Notes: generated by a model from the letters alone, not told the origin. Counted from the first letter of the stretch, positions 16,668-26,158 are shown. The stretch is 64,000 nucleotides of DNA from Nocardiopsis listeri NBRC 13360 (GCF_001570765.1 NZ_BCSH01000007.1:100873-164872), one strand, 5' to 3'. Numbers and translations are program-made.

Positions 16668-16883
16668 TCAGAAACAGATCCCGTCCGAGCACACGGGCGC
16701 GTCCTCGGAACCCAACGTCACCAGACCCTCGACCGAAGGCAGGGCCTGTGCCCACTCCTGGTCTTCGGAGGCCGGTTCGAGCGGGCCCCGCTCATCCTGT
16801 TCGGACTCGCCATCGTTCAACTCCAAGGCCCCTTCCCGGTCGATGAGCGTCGGCTTCGACGATGCCGGAACGTCCGCCGCCAC
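16668..16883 (-). CDS. Small acidic protein with C-terminal CSDGICF tail
   Basis: The 71-residue frame is acidic through its body (E-L-N-D-G-E-S-E-Q-D-E) and ends in A-P-V-C-S-D-G-I-C-F, two cysteines four residues apart at the extreme C-terminus. It stops six bases before the FrnE-like gene, suggesting one transcript and translational coupling. I do not recognise the family. A disulfide substrate or regulator of the neighbouring oxidoreductase, or a precursor peptide with a modified C-terminus, are both possible. The GTG at 16883 has no strong ribosome site. Confidence 0.5.
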   Translation of the reverse strand: MAADVPASSKPTLIDREGALELNDGESEQDERGPLEPASEDQEWAQALPSVEGLVTLGSEDAPVCSDGICF

Positions 16884-16893
16884 ACACGCTCGA

Positions 16894-16907
16894 TTGTGCG
16901 ATCACAA
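16894..16907. promoter_or_regulatory. Short inverted repeat before the small-protein/FrnE pair
   Basis: TTGTG, CGAT and CACAA form a symmetric 14-mer 11 bases upstream of the GTG at 16883. It may be an operator for the two-gene unit; no regulator can be named. Confidence 0.35.
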
Positions 16908-16949
16908 CACCGAGCAGAGCCGGTTGCTTCCCACCGCTCACCCCATTTG

Positions 16950-17447
16950 TCACCTTTCCCAGGGTGCCTGCCCTGTGGTTCGCGCCCGGTGGCGCGCCGC
17001 CGCCCGCCGCCAGGCCGCACCCACCAGTTCACGCAACCGCTCACCGGTACGCGGGCCCGGACACAACACCGACACCCACCCCTGCACGGCGTAGACCGGA
17101 TGCGGCAACAGCCGGTCCGACTCGGTGAAGTCGACCTCGACCCCGGCTGCGGCGTACTCGGCGGGGGAGTGGCCCACCACCTCGGTGAACAGGGCTCCTC
17201 CCACCGCGACGTTGACCCGGAACACCCCTTCCCGGTCCAGGTCGGAGACGGTGTCGAAACCCGGGTAGTCCTTGGTCACCACCGTCACGAACGGTTGGAA
17301 CCCCCGCCCACTCGCCCGACCACCGGGCTCGTAGGTGAGGAAGGTGTCGCCCCAGGCCACCTCGGGCGCCCCACTGTCCTTACTCGCCCGATCCACCCGC
17401 ACCGACCCCAGGCCGGCCACCAACGCGATGATCTCCTCTTCGCCCAT
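16950..17447 (-). CDS. DUF6194-family protein
   Basis: The 165-residue protein begins MGEEEIIALVAGLGSV and continues S-G-A-P-E-V-A-W-G-D-T-F-L-T-Y, P-F-V-T-V-V-T-K-D-Y-P-G and D-R-E-G-V-F-R-V-N-V. These blocks match, from memory, the DUF6194 family of actinobacteria, whose fold is expected to resemble MmcQ/YjbR-type DNA-binding-like proteins but whose role is unknown. ATG 17447 with an AGGGG upstream is preferred over a GTG six bases earlier. Confidence 0.78.
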   Translation of the reverse strand: MGEEEIIALVAGLGSVRVDRASKDSGAPEVAWGDTFLTYEPGGRASGRGFQPFVTVVTKDYPGFDTVSDLDREGVFRVNVAVGGALFTEVVGHSPAEYAAAGVEVDFTESDRLLPHPVYAVQGWVSVLCPGPRTGERLRELVGAAWRRAAARHRARTTGQAPWER

Positions 17448-17779
17448 CAGCACACCCCTACCTCACGGGCACAGGACCGACCCGGATGTCCGCCCCACTC
17501 CTACCTTCGAGTGTGTCATTGAACCGCTTTGTGAAACCCGACAGCGCCAGAACCCCCACCAACAGCAAAATCAGGAGAGCAACCCTCAAACCAACTCATC
17601 CGCTCTCCACGCCCCGACGACCTGCTCCGCGCAACGACACCGCACCACCATGGAGCGCCACCCCCTCGGCCACCCCATGGCCACAACCGGCAAACCCCGC
17701 TCGAGCGCCCCCACCCCAGGGCACACACCTCAAGGGACCACCCCCCGGACCGGCCCACCCCAGCCCCGAGAGGACGACC
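17448..17779. other. Intergenic stretch between divergent genes
   Basis: No gene is supported here. The ribosome site GAGAGGAC for the next gene is at its right end. Promoters for both flanking genes must be here, but I cannot place them. Confidence 0.4.
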
Positions 17780-18946
17780 ATGCCCTCACCGCCCCACCCC
17801 AAGCGCGACTACCGACGCCCCGAACCCGACCGTGCCGCCGGCGCCCTGCTGGGCCCCCTGGCCACCGACGCCCTGGTGGGCACCCCACCCACCAGGCCCA
17901 CCATCGACCCGACCCTGACCCACCTGATCCACACCGCCCTGCAAGGCGCACTCACCACCGTCACCCCCACCGACCCGCCCCCGGACCCCACCGCCCGCGC
18001 CTGGGCCCACACCCTGCGCACCCTGGTACGCACCGGACAGCTGCCCGACCACCCCGGCGCCCTGGAACACACCCCCGACCACGACCCCCACGGCGTCTCC
18101 TGGCGGGCCCTGACCCACACCCCGCCACCGGCGCACGACCCCGCCCGCGGAGCCTTCGCCTGCACCCACCTGGTCGACGCCATCAAGGCCGCCCACCGCA
18201 CCGGCGGCCACACCGCCGCCCTGTACACCGCGGCCCTGGCCGGAGCCCGCTGGGGCGCCTCGGCCCTACCACTACAAGCGATGCGCCACCTCAGCGAACA
18301 CACCGACCCCCACACCCCCATCACCACCGCCCTACAAGCGATCGCCACCCGCTCCGATCCCACCCAATGGCCACAAGCACCCCTGAACCAAGAGGACCGC
18401 CAACGCTTCACCCCCTTCGCCGTTCCCCACCCCCTGGACCCCCACGTACTCCTGGGCAACCTGGCCCACCTACGCCACCACCCCACCGCCACCGACGCCG
18501 TGGTCTCCCTGTGCCGCACCCACCCCCACGACGCACCCCACCTGCCCGGACCCGACTGGGTCCGCGTATGGCTGCACGACGCGCCCGGCGCCAACCCCAA
18601 CCTGCACTACACCCTGGACCAGGCCGCCACGGCCGTGGCCACCCTGCGCGCCGAAGGGAAAAGCGTCCTGGTGCACTGCTGGGCCGGAGCCTCCCGCACC
18701 CCCGCGGTGGCCGCCCGCTACGCCATCACCACCCTGGGCGCACCACCCCTGCCCACCATGACCACCCTCATCACCGCCGTGGGCGGGCACCTGGACAACC
18801 CCACCCTGTCCCAGGCCGTGGCCCACCTCAGCGGCATCGACCTGCCCGACCCCGCCCACACCCTCTTCAACGGAGACCCACCCCCACGACGCCCCGACCT
18901 GCGCACCCACACCTGCCACCACCACACCCCCGACCCACACCGGTGA
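17780..18946 (+). CDS. ADP-ribosylglycohydrolase-like domain fused to a dual-specificity phosphatase
   Basis: The 388-residue protein joins two modules. Residues 18-175 resemble ADP-ribosylglycohydrolases: G-A-L-L-G-P-L-A-T-D-A-L-V-G at the start and A-L-A-G-A-R-W-G-A-S-A-L-P at the end. However, the metal-binding Asp-rich motif expected just before (G-G-D-x-D-T) reads G-G-H-T-A-A, so hydrolase activity is doubtful. Residues 225-345 are a Cys-based phosphatase with H-C-W-A-G-A-S-R-T-P (Cys300, Arg306) and an upstream W-L-H-D-A-P loop that could supply the general acid; this part looks active. It may dephosphorylate proteins or a nucleotide, with the first domain as ligand sensor. GAGAGGAC precedes the ATG. 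Confidence 0.82.
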   Translation: MPSPPHPKRDYRRPEPDRAAGALLGPLATDALVGTPPTRPTIDPTLTHLIHTALQGALTTVTPTDPPPDPTARAWAHTLRTLVRTGQLPDHPGALEHTPDHDPHGVSWRALTHTPPPAHDPARGAFACTHLVDAIKAAHRTGGHTAALYTAALAGARWGASALPLQAMRHLSEHTDPHTPITTALQAIATRSDPTQWPQAPLNQEDRQRFTPFAVPHPLDPHVLLGNLAHLRHHPTATDAVVSLCRTHPHDAPHLPGPDWVRVWLHDAPGANPNLHYTLDQAATAVATLRAEGKSVLVHCWAGASRTPAVAARYAITTLGAPPLPTMTTLITAVGGHLDNPTLSQAVAHLSGIDLPDPAHTLFNGDPPPRRPDLRTHTCHHHTPDPHR

Positions 18947-19176
18947 GAAGTTCCACAAACCTCCCCTTTCCGGTACCGTTACCCTCGCGTTACTCCTAAG
19001 CTCTGCGCTCAGACCCCGTGCAACACCATTGACACCGGCGGCCCCACTCCACCCGTGCCGCCCCCACCCCCAGGGGGCCCACACCGGCAGGCGCACCACG
19101 CACCCGCCCCTCACCGTGCCCCGCAAGCACCAGGAGAGGGACCGCCCTGAACCGTTCCCGTTCGAAGGACTGCGTC

Positions 19177-19926
19177 GTGGGCAAACACCAGCCCCAGAAC
19201 CCACCGGTGGACGACCACCTCGACGAGGGCACGGCCACCCACGCCGACGCCCACACCCCAACGGCCCCCGCGCCACTGGGCCCACGTCGAGCAGCCGCAC
19301 GCTCACGCAAAAAGCGCGCCCTGATCGTGGCCTCGGCCGCCGGCCTGACCCTGGTCGTGGGCGGCGGCGCCGCGGCCGCCGTCATCTCCTCCGGCGCCGA
19401 CCCCGACAAGGCCACCACCACCGTGGGCATCCCCCAAGCCCAACCCGACCCGCTACAGGCCTCCGCCGACGACCAAGAGGTCACCCCCGAACTACGCGAG
19501 CGCGCCGAAAACGCCCGCCAAGGGGCCACCCAATCCCAATCGGCCGCCGGCACCACCATCGCCGAAGAACCCGAACCCGAAGAGGAGGAAGAGGAGGAGG
19601 AATCCACCACCGAATCCCCCTCCGAAGGCTCCGGGGAAGGCGGCACCTGCCAGGCCTCCTTCTACGGCGACGGCTTCCACGGTGCCACCACCGCCAACGG
19701 CGAAACCTTCGACACCAACGCCATGACGGCCGCGCACAAGACCCTGCCCTTCGACACCATGGTCCAGGTCACCAACCCCGGCAACGGTAAATCGGTGACC
19801 GTGCGCATCAACGACCGCGGACCCTACATCGACGGACGCTGCCTGGACCTGTCCACGGCCGCCTTCGACGAGATCATCGGCACCGGCTCCGGAGTGGGCA
19901 CCGTCTCCTGGCAGGTCGTGGGCTGA
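19177..19926 (+). CDS. RlpA-like septal/wall protein with DPBB domain
   Basis: The 249-residue protein has a basic N-terminal cytoplasmic part, one membrane anchor (about residues 48-70, [17 protein letters not shown]) and a long acidic Glu-rich spacer. It ends in a double-psi beta-barrel of about 95 residues with [27 protein letters not shown] and V-R-I-N-D-R-G-P-Y. The N-D-R-G-P motif is the RlpA hallmark. Such proteins act on denuded peptidoglycan at division or growth sites. GTG at 19177 has a weak AAGGA. A terminator follows. Confidence 0.85.
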   Translation: MGKHQPQNPPVDDHLDEGTATHADAHTPTAPAPLGPRRAAARSRKKRALIVASAAGLTLVVGGGAAAAVISSGADPDKATTTVGIPQAQPDPLQASADDQEVTPELRERAENARQGATQSQSAAGTTIAEEPEPEEEEEEEESTTESPSEGSGEGGTCQASFYGDGFHGATTANGETFDTNAMTAAHKTLPFDTMVQVTNPGNGKSVTVRINDRGPYIDGRCLDLSTAAFDEIIGTGSGVGTVSWQVVG

Positions 19927-19944
19927 AACACCCTCCACCACCTT

Positions 19945-19983
19945 CGAGGGGCGCCCGGGAATACGATCCCCGAGCGCCCCTCG
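19945..19983 (+). terminator. Terminator hairpin after the RlpA-like gene
   Basis: CGAGGGGCGC pairs with GCGCCCCTCG across a 19-base loop, 18 bases after the stop. Confidence 0.75.
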
Positions 19984-20132
19984 CCCATGTCACCGCCCCA
20001 CCCGCCCCCGGCGGCGTACAATTCCCGCCCAGGGACCCCACCTCACCAGCGGACCGCCCCCACACGTCACCCCCACGTGACACAATCCCGCACCACCACG
20101 AACACCGAAACACACAAGGGGAGCACAGGGCC

Positions 20133-23100
20133 TTGTTCCGCACCACCTCCGGCTGGGTCATCTCACCCACCGACCTGGTCGACACCCTCGAATGCGACCA
20201 CCGCACCGCACTCAAAAGCGCCCTGGCCGCCCACGTGCCCGGCACACCCCGACCCGAACCCGTCGACGCCCTCGTCGCCCAACACGGCCACGCCCACGAA
20301 AAAGCCGAACTCGACCGCCTACGCCACGTCTTCGGCCAGGTCACCACCATCGCCGACCCCGAACCCGACGACCAGGACCTGGCCCGCGCCGCCCACCAGA
20401 CCGCCCAGGCCATGGCGGCAGGCGTCCCCGTCATCTACCAGGGCGTCTTCCACCACCGACTCACCGACCACGTCGCCTTCCACGGACGCGCCGACTTCCT
20501 CATCCGCTCCGACCTGGACACCACCACCGGCCGGCCCCGCCCTGACCACACCGGCGAACCCACCTACGAACCCTGGGACACCAAACTCGCCCGCCGCCCC
20601 GGCCCCGCCGCCATCATCCAACTGGCCGCCTACGCCCAAGCCGTACCCCACCTGCACGGCCCCGCCCCCCACCACATGCACCTGCTCACCGGCGACGGAC
20701 ACACCCACACCCTGCCCACCTCCGACTTCACCCCCATCCTGACCACCATCACCACCCGCCTACTCGACCACCTGGCCACCCCACCCGCCCTGCCCACCCC
20801 CACCTGGGGACAACCCCGACCCACCTGCGAGGGCTGCGGCTACAACACCTGGTGCTCCCAAGGACGCGTGGTGGCCCGCCACCTGTCCCTGGTCGCGGGC
20901 CTGCGCACCGACCAGGCCACCAAACTCACCGACGCCGGCCTGAACACCATCGACGCCCTGGCCGCCGCCACCGAACAGGACCGACCCACCACCCTGCCCC
21001 GCCGCTCCTTCGACCAACTCCGCGCCCAAGCCCTCCTCCAAGTACGCCAGGACACCACCCGCACCCCCACCGACCCCCAAGGCACCGTCACCGCCGAGGT
21101 CTTCTCACCCGAGGGACTGGCCACCCTGCCCGCACCCGCCCCCGGCGACCTCTTCTTCGACATGGAGGGCTACCCCTACCACTCCACCCAAGGCGGACGA
21201 GGCCTGGAATACCTCTTCGGCGCCACCACCGAAGACCCCCAAGGCAACGAAACCTTCCACGCCTTTTGGGCCCACGACCGCGCCCAGGAGAAAAAGGCCC
21301 TGGAGGACTTCGTCGACTTCGCCCTGGCCCGCATCGACACCGACCAGGGCGCCCACATCTACCACTACGCCTCCTACGAAGTGGACCGCCTCAAACACCT
21401 CAGCTCCGAGTACAACACCCGCGAAGAGGAAGTCGACCGGCTCCTACGCGAACACCGCCTCATCGACCTGTACACCGTGGTCCGCAAGAGCCTGCGCGTA
21501 TCGCAGCGCTCCTACTCCATCAAGTACCTCGAACCCCTCTACCTGGACACCACCCGCTCCGGCCACGTCACAACCGCCACCTCCAGCATCGACGCCTACG
21601 CCGCCTACCTCACCGCCCGCCAAGAACACGACCCCACCACCGCACAACGGGTCCTGGACGACATCGCCGCCTACAACCGCGACGACTGCCACTCCACCGC
21701 ACGCCTACGCGACTGGCTCGAAGAACACCGCACCCACCAGGGCATCACCACCCGCCCCCTGATCCAGAGCGAACTCACCGAGGAAGAAGCCGAACGCGCC
21801 CGCAAAAGAGCCGAGAAGGCCGCCCGCCACGCCGCCCTGACCGGCCCCCTCCTGGAGGGGGTACCCCAAGACCCCGACCAGCGCACCGAAGACGACCACC
21901 CCCGCGCCGCCCTGGCCGCCCTGGTCGGCTACTACCGACGCGAGAACTCCCCGCCCTGGCGCGAACACTTCCAACGCCAAAGCGCACCCCTGCCGGAACT
22001 GGAGACCGACACCAACTGCGCCGTGCCCTGGCAGGTCCACGTGGGCGCATGGCAAGAGCCCACCGGCCGTCAAAAAACCGCACGCCGCGAAGTGGCCATG
22101 CGCCTGGACCGCGCCCACCCCAACCCCTTCGGTGTCGGCGACAGCGTCCACCTACTGCACCCCCAAGCCCCCGGACAGGCCGCCACCACCCACCCCGCCA
22201 AGGTCCTGGCCGCCGAACCCGACTCCCTCGAACTACTGGAGAGCGCCCCACCCGAGGACACCATCTCCGCCGCCCCGGTGGCCGCCCTACCCGGTTCCCC
22301 CATCGACCCCAAACCCAAGGACGGCGCCCTGGAAGGGGTCGCCCACACCGCCGCCCAGGAACTGCCCACCTGGCCCGCCCACCCCGGCCTGGACGCCCTA
22401 CGCCGCATCCCCCCACGCCTGAACCCCCCGGGCCCCCTGCCACGACCCACCGGCGGCGGCGACCTCATCGACGCCGCCATCAGCGCAGTGGACCGCCTGG
22501 ACCACTCCTACCTGGCCGTCCAAGGCCCACCCGGAGCCGGCAAAACCTACCTGGCCGCCCAGCTCATCACCCACCTGATCAAACAAGGACGCAGCGTGGG
22601 CGTGTGCTCCACCGGCCACAAGGCCGTGGAGAACGTCATGTCCGCCGCCCTGCGCGCCGCCCAGGACCAAGGCCTGACCCTGGCCGCCGCCAAACGCCCC
22701 CGCGGCGGCAAGAAGGACCCCGACGCCCCCTGGTACCAACCCTCCAGCCAACAGGTCCTGGCCAACTGGCGCACCAAACACACCACCAAGGGCGAACCCG
22801 TCCTCATCGGCGGCACCGCCTGGGGCATGTCCGGCGCAGACACCATCGCCGACCCCCTGGACGTACTCATCATCGACGAGGCCGGACAATTCGCCCTGGC
22901 CGACACCCTGGCCGTGTCCGCCTCCGCCCACAACCTCGTCCTACTGGGCGACCCACAACAACTACCCCAGGTCGTCCAAGGCGTGCACACCGACGGCGCC
23001 GACGCCTCGGCCCTGCAACACCTGATGGCCGACCAGGCCATCATCGACCCCGCCCTGGGCTACTTCCTGGACCAGACCAGGCGCATGCACCCGGCCGTGT

Positions 23101-23702
23101 GCGCCCCCGTCTCCACCCTGTCCTACCAAGGACGCCTCCAAGCCCACCCCACCACCACGACCCGCACCCTGAGCACCCTGCACCCCGGGGTGTACTCACT
23201 CCCCATCACCCACACCGGCCGCACCACCCACAGCCCCGAAGAGATCGACGCGGTCCTCCAAGCCGCCCTGCGCCTGACCCACGAACACCTCACCACCGAC
23301 CCCCGACAAGGACCACGCCCCCTGACCGGCACCGACATCCTGGTGGTGGCCCCCTACAACCTGCAGGTACGCGCCCTACGCCGCGCCCTTGCCCGAGCAG
23401 CCAAGGACCACCCCGCCCTGGAAGGGGTACGCGTGGGCACCGTCGACAAGTTCCAAGGCCAAGAGGCCGCCGCCGTCATCTGCTCCATGACCACCTCCAA
23501 CGCCGCACAGACCAGCCGCGGCCCCTCCTTCGTCCTGGACCGCAACCGACTCAACGTCGCCCTCTCACGCGCCCAACTCCTCGCCCTGGTCATCCACTCA
23601 CCCGACCTGCTCACCACCACCCCCCGCACCGTGGACGAACTACGCCTGCTGGCCTCCTTCACCGGCCTGGTCACCACCGCCCGCCCCTGGCCTTCGAAGT
23701 GA
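20133..23702 (+). CDS. TM0106-type RecB-like nuclease / DEDD exonuclease / SF1 helicase
   Basis: The 1189-residue protein has three parts. Residues 1-290 form a Cas4/RecB-like nuclease: H in H-A-H-E-K-A-E-L, Asp in H-G-R-A-D-F, W-D-T-K-L, Q-L-A-A-Y, plus cysteines in L-E-C-D-H and C-E-G-C-G-Y-N-T-W-C placed as for a [4Fe-4S] cluster. Residues 330-550 form an RNase-H-like exonuclease with D-M-E-G-Y, an internal D-L-Y and Y-N-R-D-D-C. Residues 780-1189 form a UPF1/Dna2-type helicase: G-P-P-G-A-G-K-T near 798, D-E-A-G-Q-F near 915, G-D-P-Q-Q-L-P-Q and a C-terminal V-D-K-F-Q-G-Q-E-A. It should unwind and trim DNA or RNA-DNA structures in repair. TTG start with AAGGGGAG upstream; transcribed alone. 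Confidence 0.9.
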   Translation: MFRTTSGWVISPTDLVDTLECDHRTALKSALAAHVPGTPRPEPVDALVAQHGHAHEKAELDRLRHVFGQVTTIADPEPDDQDLARAAHQTAQAMAAGVPVIYQGVFHHRLTDHVAFHGRADFLIRSDLDTTTGRPRPDHTGEPTYEPWDTKLARRPGPAAIIQLAAYAQAVPHLHGPAPHHMHLLTGDGHTHTLPTSDFTPILTTITTRLLDHLATPPALPTPTWGQPRPTCEGCGYNTWCSQGRVVARHLSLVAGLRTDQATKLTDAGLNTIDALAAATEQDRPTTLPRRSFDQLRAQALLQVRQDTTRTPTDPQGTVTAEVFSPEGLATLPAPAPGDLFFDMEGYPYHSTQGGRGLEYLFGATTEDPQGNETFHAFWAHDRAQEKKALEDFVDFALARIDTDQGAHIYHYASYEVDRLKHLSSEYNTREEEVDRLLREHRLIDLYTVVRKSLRVSQRSYSIKYLEPLYLDTTRSGHVTTATSSIDAYAAYLTARQEHDPTTAQRVLDDIAAYNRDDCHSTARLRDWLEEHRTHQGITTRPLIQSELTEEEAERARKRAEKAARHAALTGPLLEGVPQDPDQRTEDDHPRAALAALVGYYRRENSPPWREHFQRQSAPLPELETDTNCAVPWQVHVGAWQEPTGRQKTARREVAMRLDRAHPNPFGVGDSVHLLHPQAPGQAATTHPAKVLAAEPDSLELLESAPPEDTISAAPVAALPGSPIDPKPKDGALEGVAHTAAQELPTWPAHPGLDALRRIPPRLNPPGPLPRPTGGGDLIDAAISAVDRLDHSYLAVQGPPGAGKTYLAAQLITHLIKQGRSVGVCSTGHKAVENVMSAALRAAQDQGLTLAAAKRPRGGKKDPDAPWYQPSSQQVLANWRTKHTTKGEPVLIGGTAWGMSGADTIADPLDVLIIDEAGQFALADTLAVSASAHNLVLLGDPQQLPQVVQGVHTDGADASALQHLMADQAIIDPALGYFLDQTRRMHPAVCAPVSTLSYQGRLQAHPTTTTRTLSTLHPGVYSLPITHTGRTTHSPEEIDAVLQAALRLTHEHLTTDPRQGPRPLTGTDILVVAPYNLQVRALRRALARAAKDHPALEGVRVGTVDKFQGQEAAAVICSMTTSNAAQTSRGPSFVLDRNRLNVALSRAQLLALVIHSPDLLTTTPRTVDELRLLASFTGLVTTARPWPSK

Positions 23703-23883
23703 GGCACACGCCCCCTCCCAGGTTTCGGACACATCCCTGGTGGAGTACGTTTTAGATGGCACACCACCACCCCGGCTCACCCCCGTGACGGGTACCCGGT
23801 ATGCCCGCGGGCCGCGACGCCGCGCGCCGCGCCCCCTTGACCCGGACCACCACCCGCATTTGTCGAAAGGCCGAACGGCCCCC

Positions 23884-24207
23884 GTGTCTGAACGACCCTC
23901 CGCCCCCCAGGGCGGCCGCAACACCCGCCACCCCACCGGGATCCGCGTCGTCATCGCCATCCTGGCCCTTCTCGCCCTGGCCCTTGGCCCCCTGGGATAT
24001 CTGATGGGGTTGGACGCCCAAGCCCACGCCGGATCGGCCGCCGAATGGTTCACCCTGGCCTTCGGCGCCGCCGTCGGACTCCCCTTCCTGGCCGCCGCCG
24101 TGGCCACCGTCGCCGGCGACCGCCGCGCCGCCCTATGGTCCCTGGCCCTGCTGGCCTGGCCGGTGGTGTTCGTGGTGGTCGTTCACCTGCTGGGCATGGC
24201 CGGGTAG
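23884..24207 (+). CDS. Small membrane protein
   Basis: The 107-residue product has a polar N-terminus and three hydrophobic helices (V-V-I-A-I-L-A-L-L-A-L-A-L-G, W-F-T-L-A-F-G-A-A-V-G-L, and A-W-P-V-V-F-V-V-V-V). No catalytic motif or family is recognisable. GTG 23884 gives the best N-terminus; a GAAAGG lies 16 bases upstream. It is 10 bases before the next membrane-protein gene, so the two are probably cotranscribed. Confidence 0.6.
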   Translation: MSERPSAPQGGRNTRHPTGIRVVIAILALLALALGPLGYLMGLDAQAHAGSAAEWFTLAFGAAVGLPFLAAAVATVAGDRRAALWSLALLAWPVVFVVVVHLLGMAG

Positions 24208-24217
24208 GCTCCGGCCC

Positions 24218-24751
24218 GTGTCACCCAAGAAGCGCAAACGCCGCAAACCCCAGGAACAACCGGCCACCACCCCTGCGCGGGAGGCCGAACAGGGACGCGT
24301 CCTACCGGGCACCACACCCGAAAAACGCACCCTCAAACGCACCCCCGTGGTGGTGGCCTCCCCACCCGACCGGCGCCTCACCGCGCTGTGGGTGATCCTG
24401 TGGATCGCCTGGGCCCTGGGCACACCCCTGGCCCTGGCCGGACTGCTCTTCGCCGGACTGGACACCGGCCAAGTCCCCAACGACCCCGGCATGGACGACC
24501 CCCAAACAGCCGCCCGACTGATGGCCGAACAAGAACGACGAACGATGCGCGCCATGGGCAACACCCTGGTGTGGCTGCTGATCATGGCCTGGGGGGTGCC
24601 CGCACTGGGCACCGCCCTGGCCCTGGCACTACGCCGCAAGATGGCCGCCCTGTGCTTCGCCCTGGCCCTGGCCCTCTCGGTCACCCTGCTGTTCCTGGTC
24701 TCCCCGCCCACCGAGATCTGGGGCGCCCTGAGCGCCCACCTGTTGGGCTGA
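24218..24751 (+). CDS. Hypothetical membrane protein
   Basis: The 177-residue protein begins with a strongly basic segment (K-K-R-K-R-R-K). Four hydrophobic helices follow in two pairs, separated by a polar loop of about 40 residues with E-Q-E-R-R-T-M-R. The basic start should remain in the cytoplasm. No family is recognised. Ten bases separate it from the preceding small membrane-protein gene. Confidence 0.65.
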   Translation: MSPKKRKRRKPQEQPATTPAREAEQGRVLPGTTPEKRTLKRTPVVVASPPDRRLTALWVILWIAWALGTPLALAGLLFAGLDTGQVPNDPGMDDPQTAARLMAEQERRTMRAMGNTLVWLLIMAWGVPALGTALALALRRKMAALCFALALALSVTLLFLVSPPTEIWGALSAHLLG

Positions 24752-24804
24752 AACCCCTCCCACCCGGCCACGCCTGACCCGAGCCCGAACCACCACCGGC
24801 CACA

Positions 24805-26043
24805 ATGGAACACGTGGACACCACCCAAGCACCCACCATCGACACCGACGGCGCACTACCCGTCACCGTACGCAGCCGCCTACGCCACGTGGACCACGGC
24901 GTACTCGTGGACACCCGCGCCCTGGAACGCGTACGCGAACGCTTCGACGCCGACCAGGCCCACCTACTGGGCACCTTCCTGGCCGGAGCCCAATCCCCGG
25001 CCACCCTGCGCGCCTACCGCGCCGACTGGACCTCCTTTTGCGCCTGGTGCCTGGCCGAGGGCCGCACCTCCCTGCCCGCCGACCCCACCGACGTGGCCGT
25101 CTACCTGGCCGTGTGCGCCCGCGCCCGCACCCCCGACGACACCGACTGGGCCCTGGCCCCCTCCACCCTGGAGCGACGCGCCGCGGCCATCGCCGCCGTC
25201 CACGGCGCCCACGGCCTGGACTCACCCACCCGCGCCGAAGTCGTACGCATGACCCTGCGCGGCATCCGCCGCACCCGCAAAAGGCGCCCGCGCCGCAAGG
25301 CCCCCCTCATCCTGTCCACCCTGGAAGACCTACTCGCCGCGCGCCCGGCCGAAGGCCACCCCGGGGGAGTGGCCCGGCGCCGCGACGCCCTACTGCTACT
25401 GACCGGGTTCGCCGGAGCGCTACGCCGCTCGGAACTGGCCGCGCTCACCTTCGACGACCTCACCTTGGCCACCGACCCCACCACCGGCGCCCCCACCGTG
25501 GTGGTGGCCCTGCACACCACCAAGACCGACCAAGAGGGCCGCAAACACCAACAGGTGGCCCTACCCCAAGGGCGACGCCGCACCACCTGCTGCGTATGCG
25601 CCCTGACCGAATGGTCACACCTGGTACGAGTGCACGCCACCCACGGCGCCCACGCCCTTCGCTCCCACATGCAAGGGCTGCAAGGGGCCCCCGAACCCAC
25701 CACCCACAGCTGCACCACCCTCCACGAACTGGACCTGGCCGATGGCACCGGGCGCCCACTGCTGCCCTCGGTGGACCGCCACGGCCGTATCGGTGAGCGC
25801 TCCATGTCCCCACGCGCGGTGGGCGACCTGGTCAAACGCTACGCCCAGCGCGCCGGACTGGATCCGGACGACTTCGGCGGGCACTCCCTGCGCGCCGGGT
25901 TCGCCACCCAGGCCGCCCTGAGCGGGGCCGCCGACCGCGAGATCATGCGCCAGGGCAGATGGACCAACCCGGCCACGGTGCACGACTACATCCGCACCGC
26001 CAACCCCCTGGACGACAACGCCGTCACCCGACTGGGGCTGTGA
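24805..26043 (+). CDS. Tyrosine-type site-specific recombinase (integrase)
   Basis: The 412-residue protein has an N-terminal SAM-like core-binding domain (S-P-A-T-L-R-A-Y-R-A-D-W-x-x-F-x-x-W) and a catalytic domain. Visible active-site residues are Arg207 (A-L-R-R-S-E-L), a candidate lysine at 240, His360 and Arg363 (H-S-L-R-A-G-F) and the nucleophile Tyr395 (V-H-D-Y-I-R). The position of the second His is Trp386 (G-R-W), a tolerated change. A Cys-containing insert (T-T-C-C-V-C-A-L) interrupts the domain. No excisionase, relaxase, phage gene or tRNA lies nearby, so it may be a domesticated or orphan integrase. Confidence 0.88.
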   Translation: MEHVDTTQAPTIDTDGALPVTVRSRLRHVDHGVLVDTRALERVRERFDADQAHLLGTFLAGAQSPATLRAYRADWTSFCAWCLAEGRTSLPADPTDVAVYLAVCARARTPDDTDWALAPSTLERRAAAIAAVHGAHGLDSPTRAEVVRMTLRGIRRTRKRRPRRKAPLILSTLEDLLAARPAEGHPGGVARRRDALLLLTGFAGALRRSELAALTFDDLTLATDPTTGAPTVVVALHTTKTDQEGRKHQQVALPQGRRRTTCCVCALTEWSHLVRVHATHGAHALRSHMQGLQGAPEPTTHSCTTLHELDLADGTGRPLLPSVDRHGRIGERSMSPRAVGDLVKRYAQRAGLDPDDFGGHSLRAGFATQAALSGAADREIMRQGRWTNPATVHDYIRTANPLDDNAVTRLGL

Positions 26044-26158
26044 GGACCCCATCTCGAATCACCAACAAACCCACCGGTAACACCCGAAATAGCCCGCTAA
26101 CGTGCGATCCTTCCCTGATGAGACATTAGGTTGGTTGCGTGAGAAAGGGGACGTAGCC

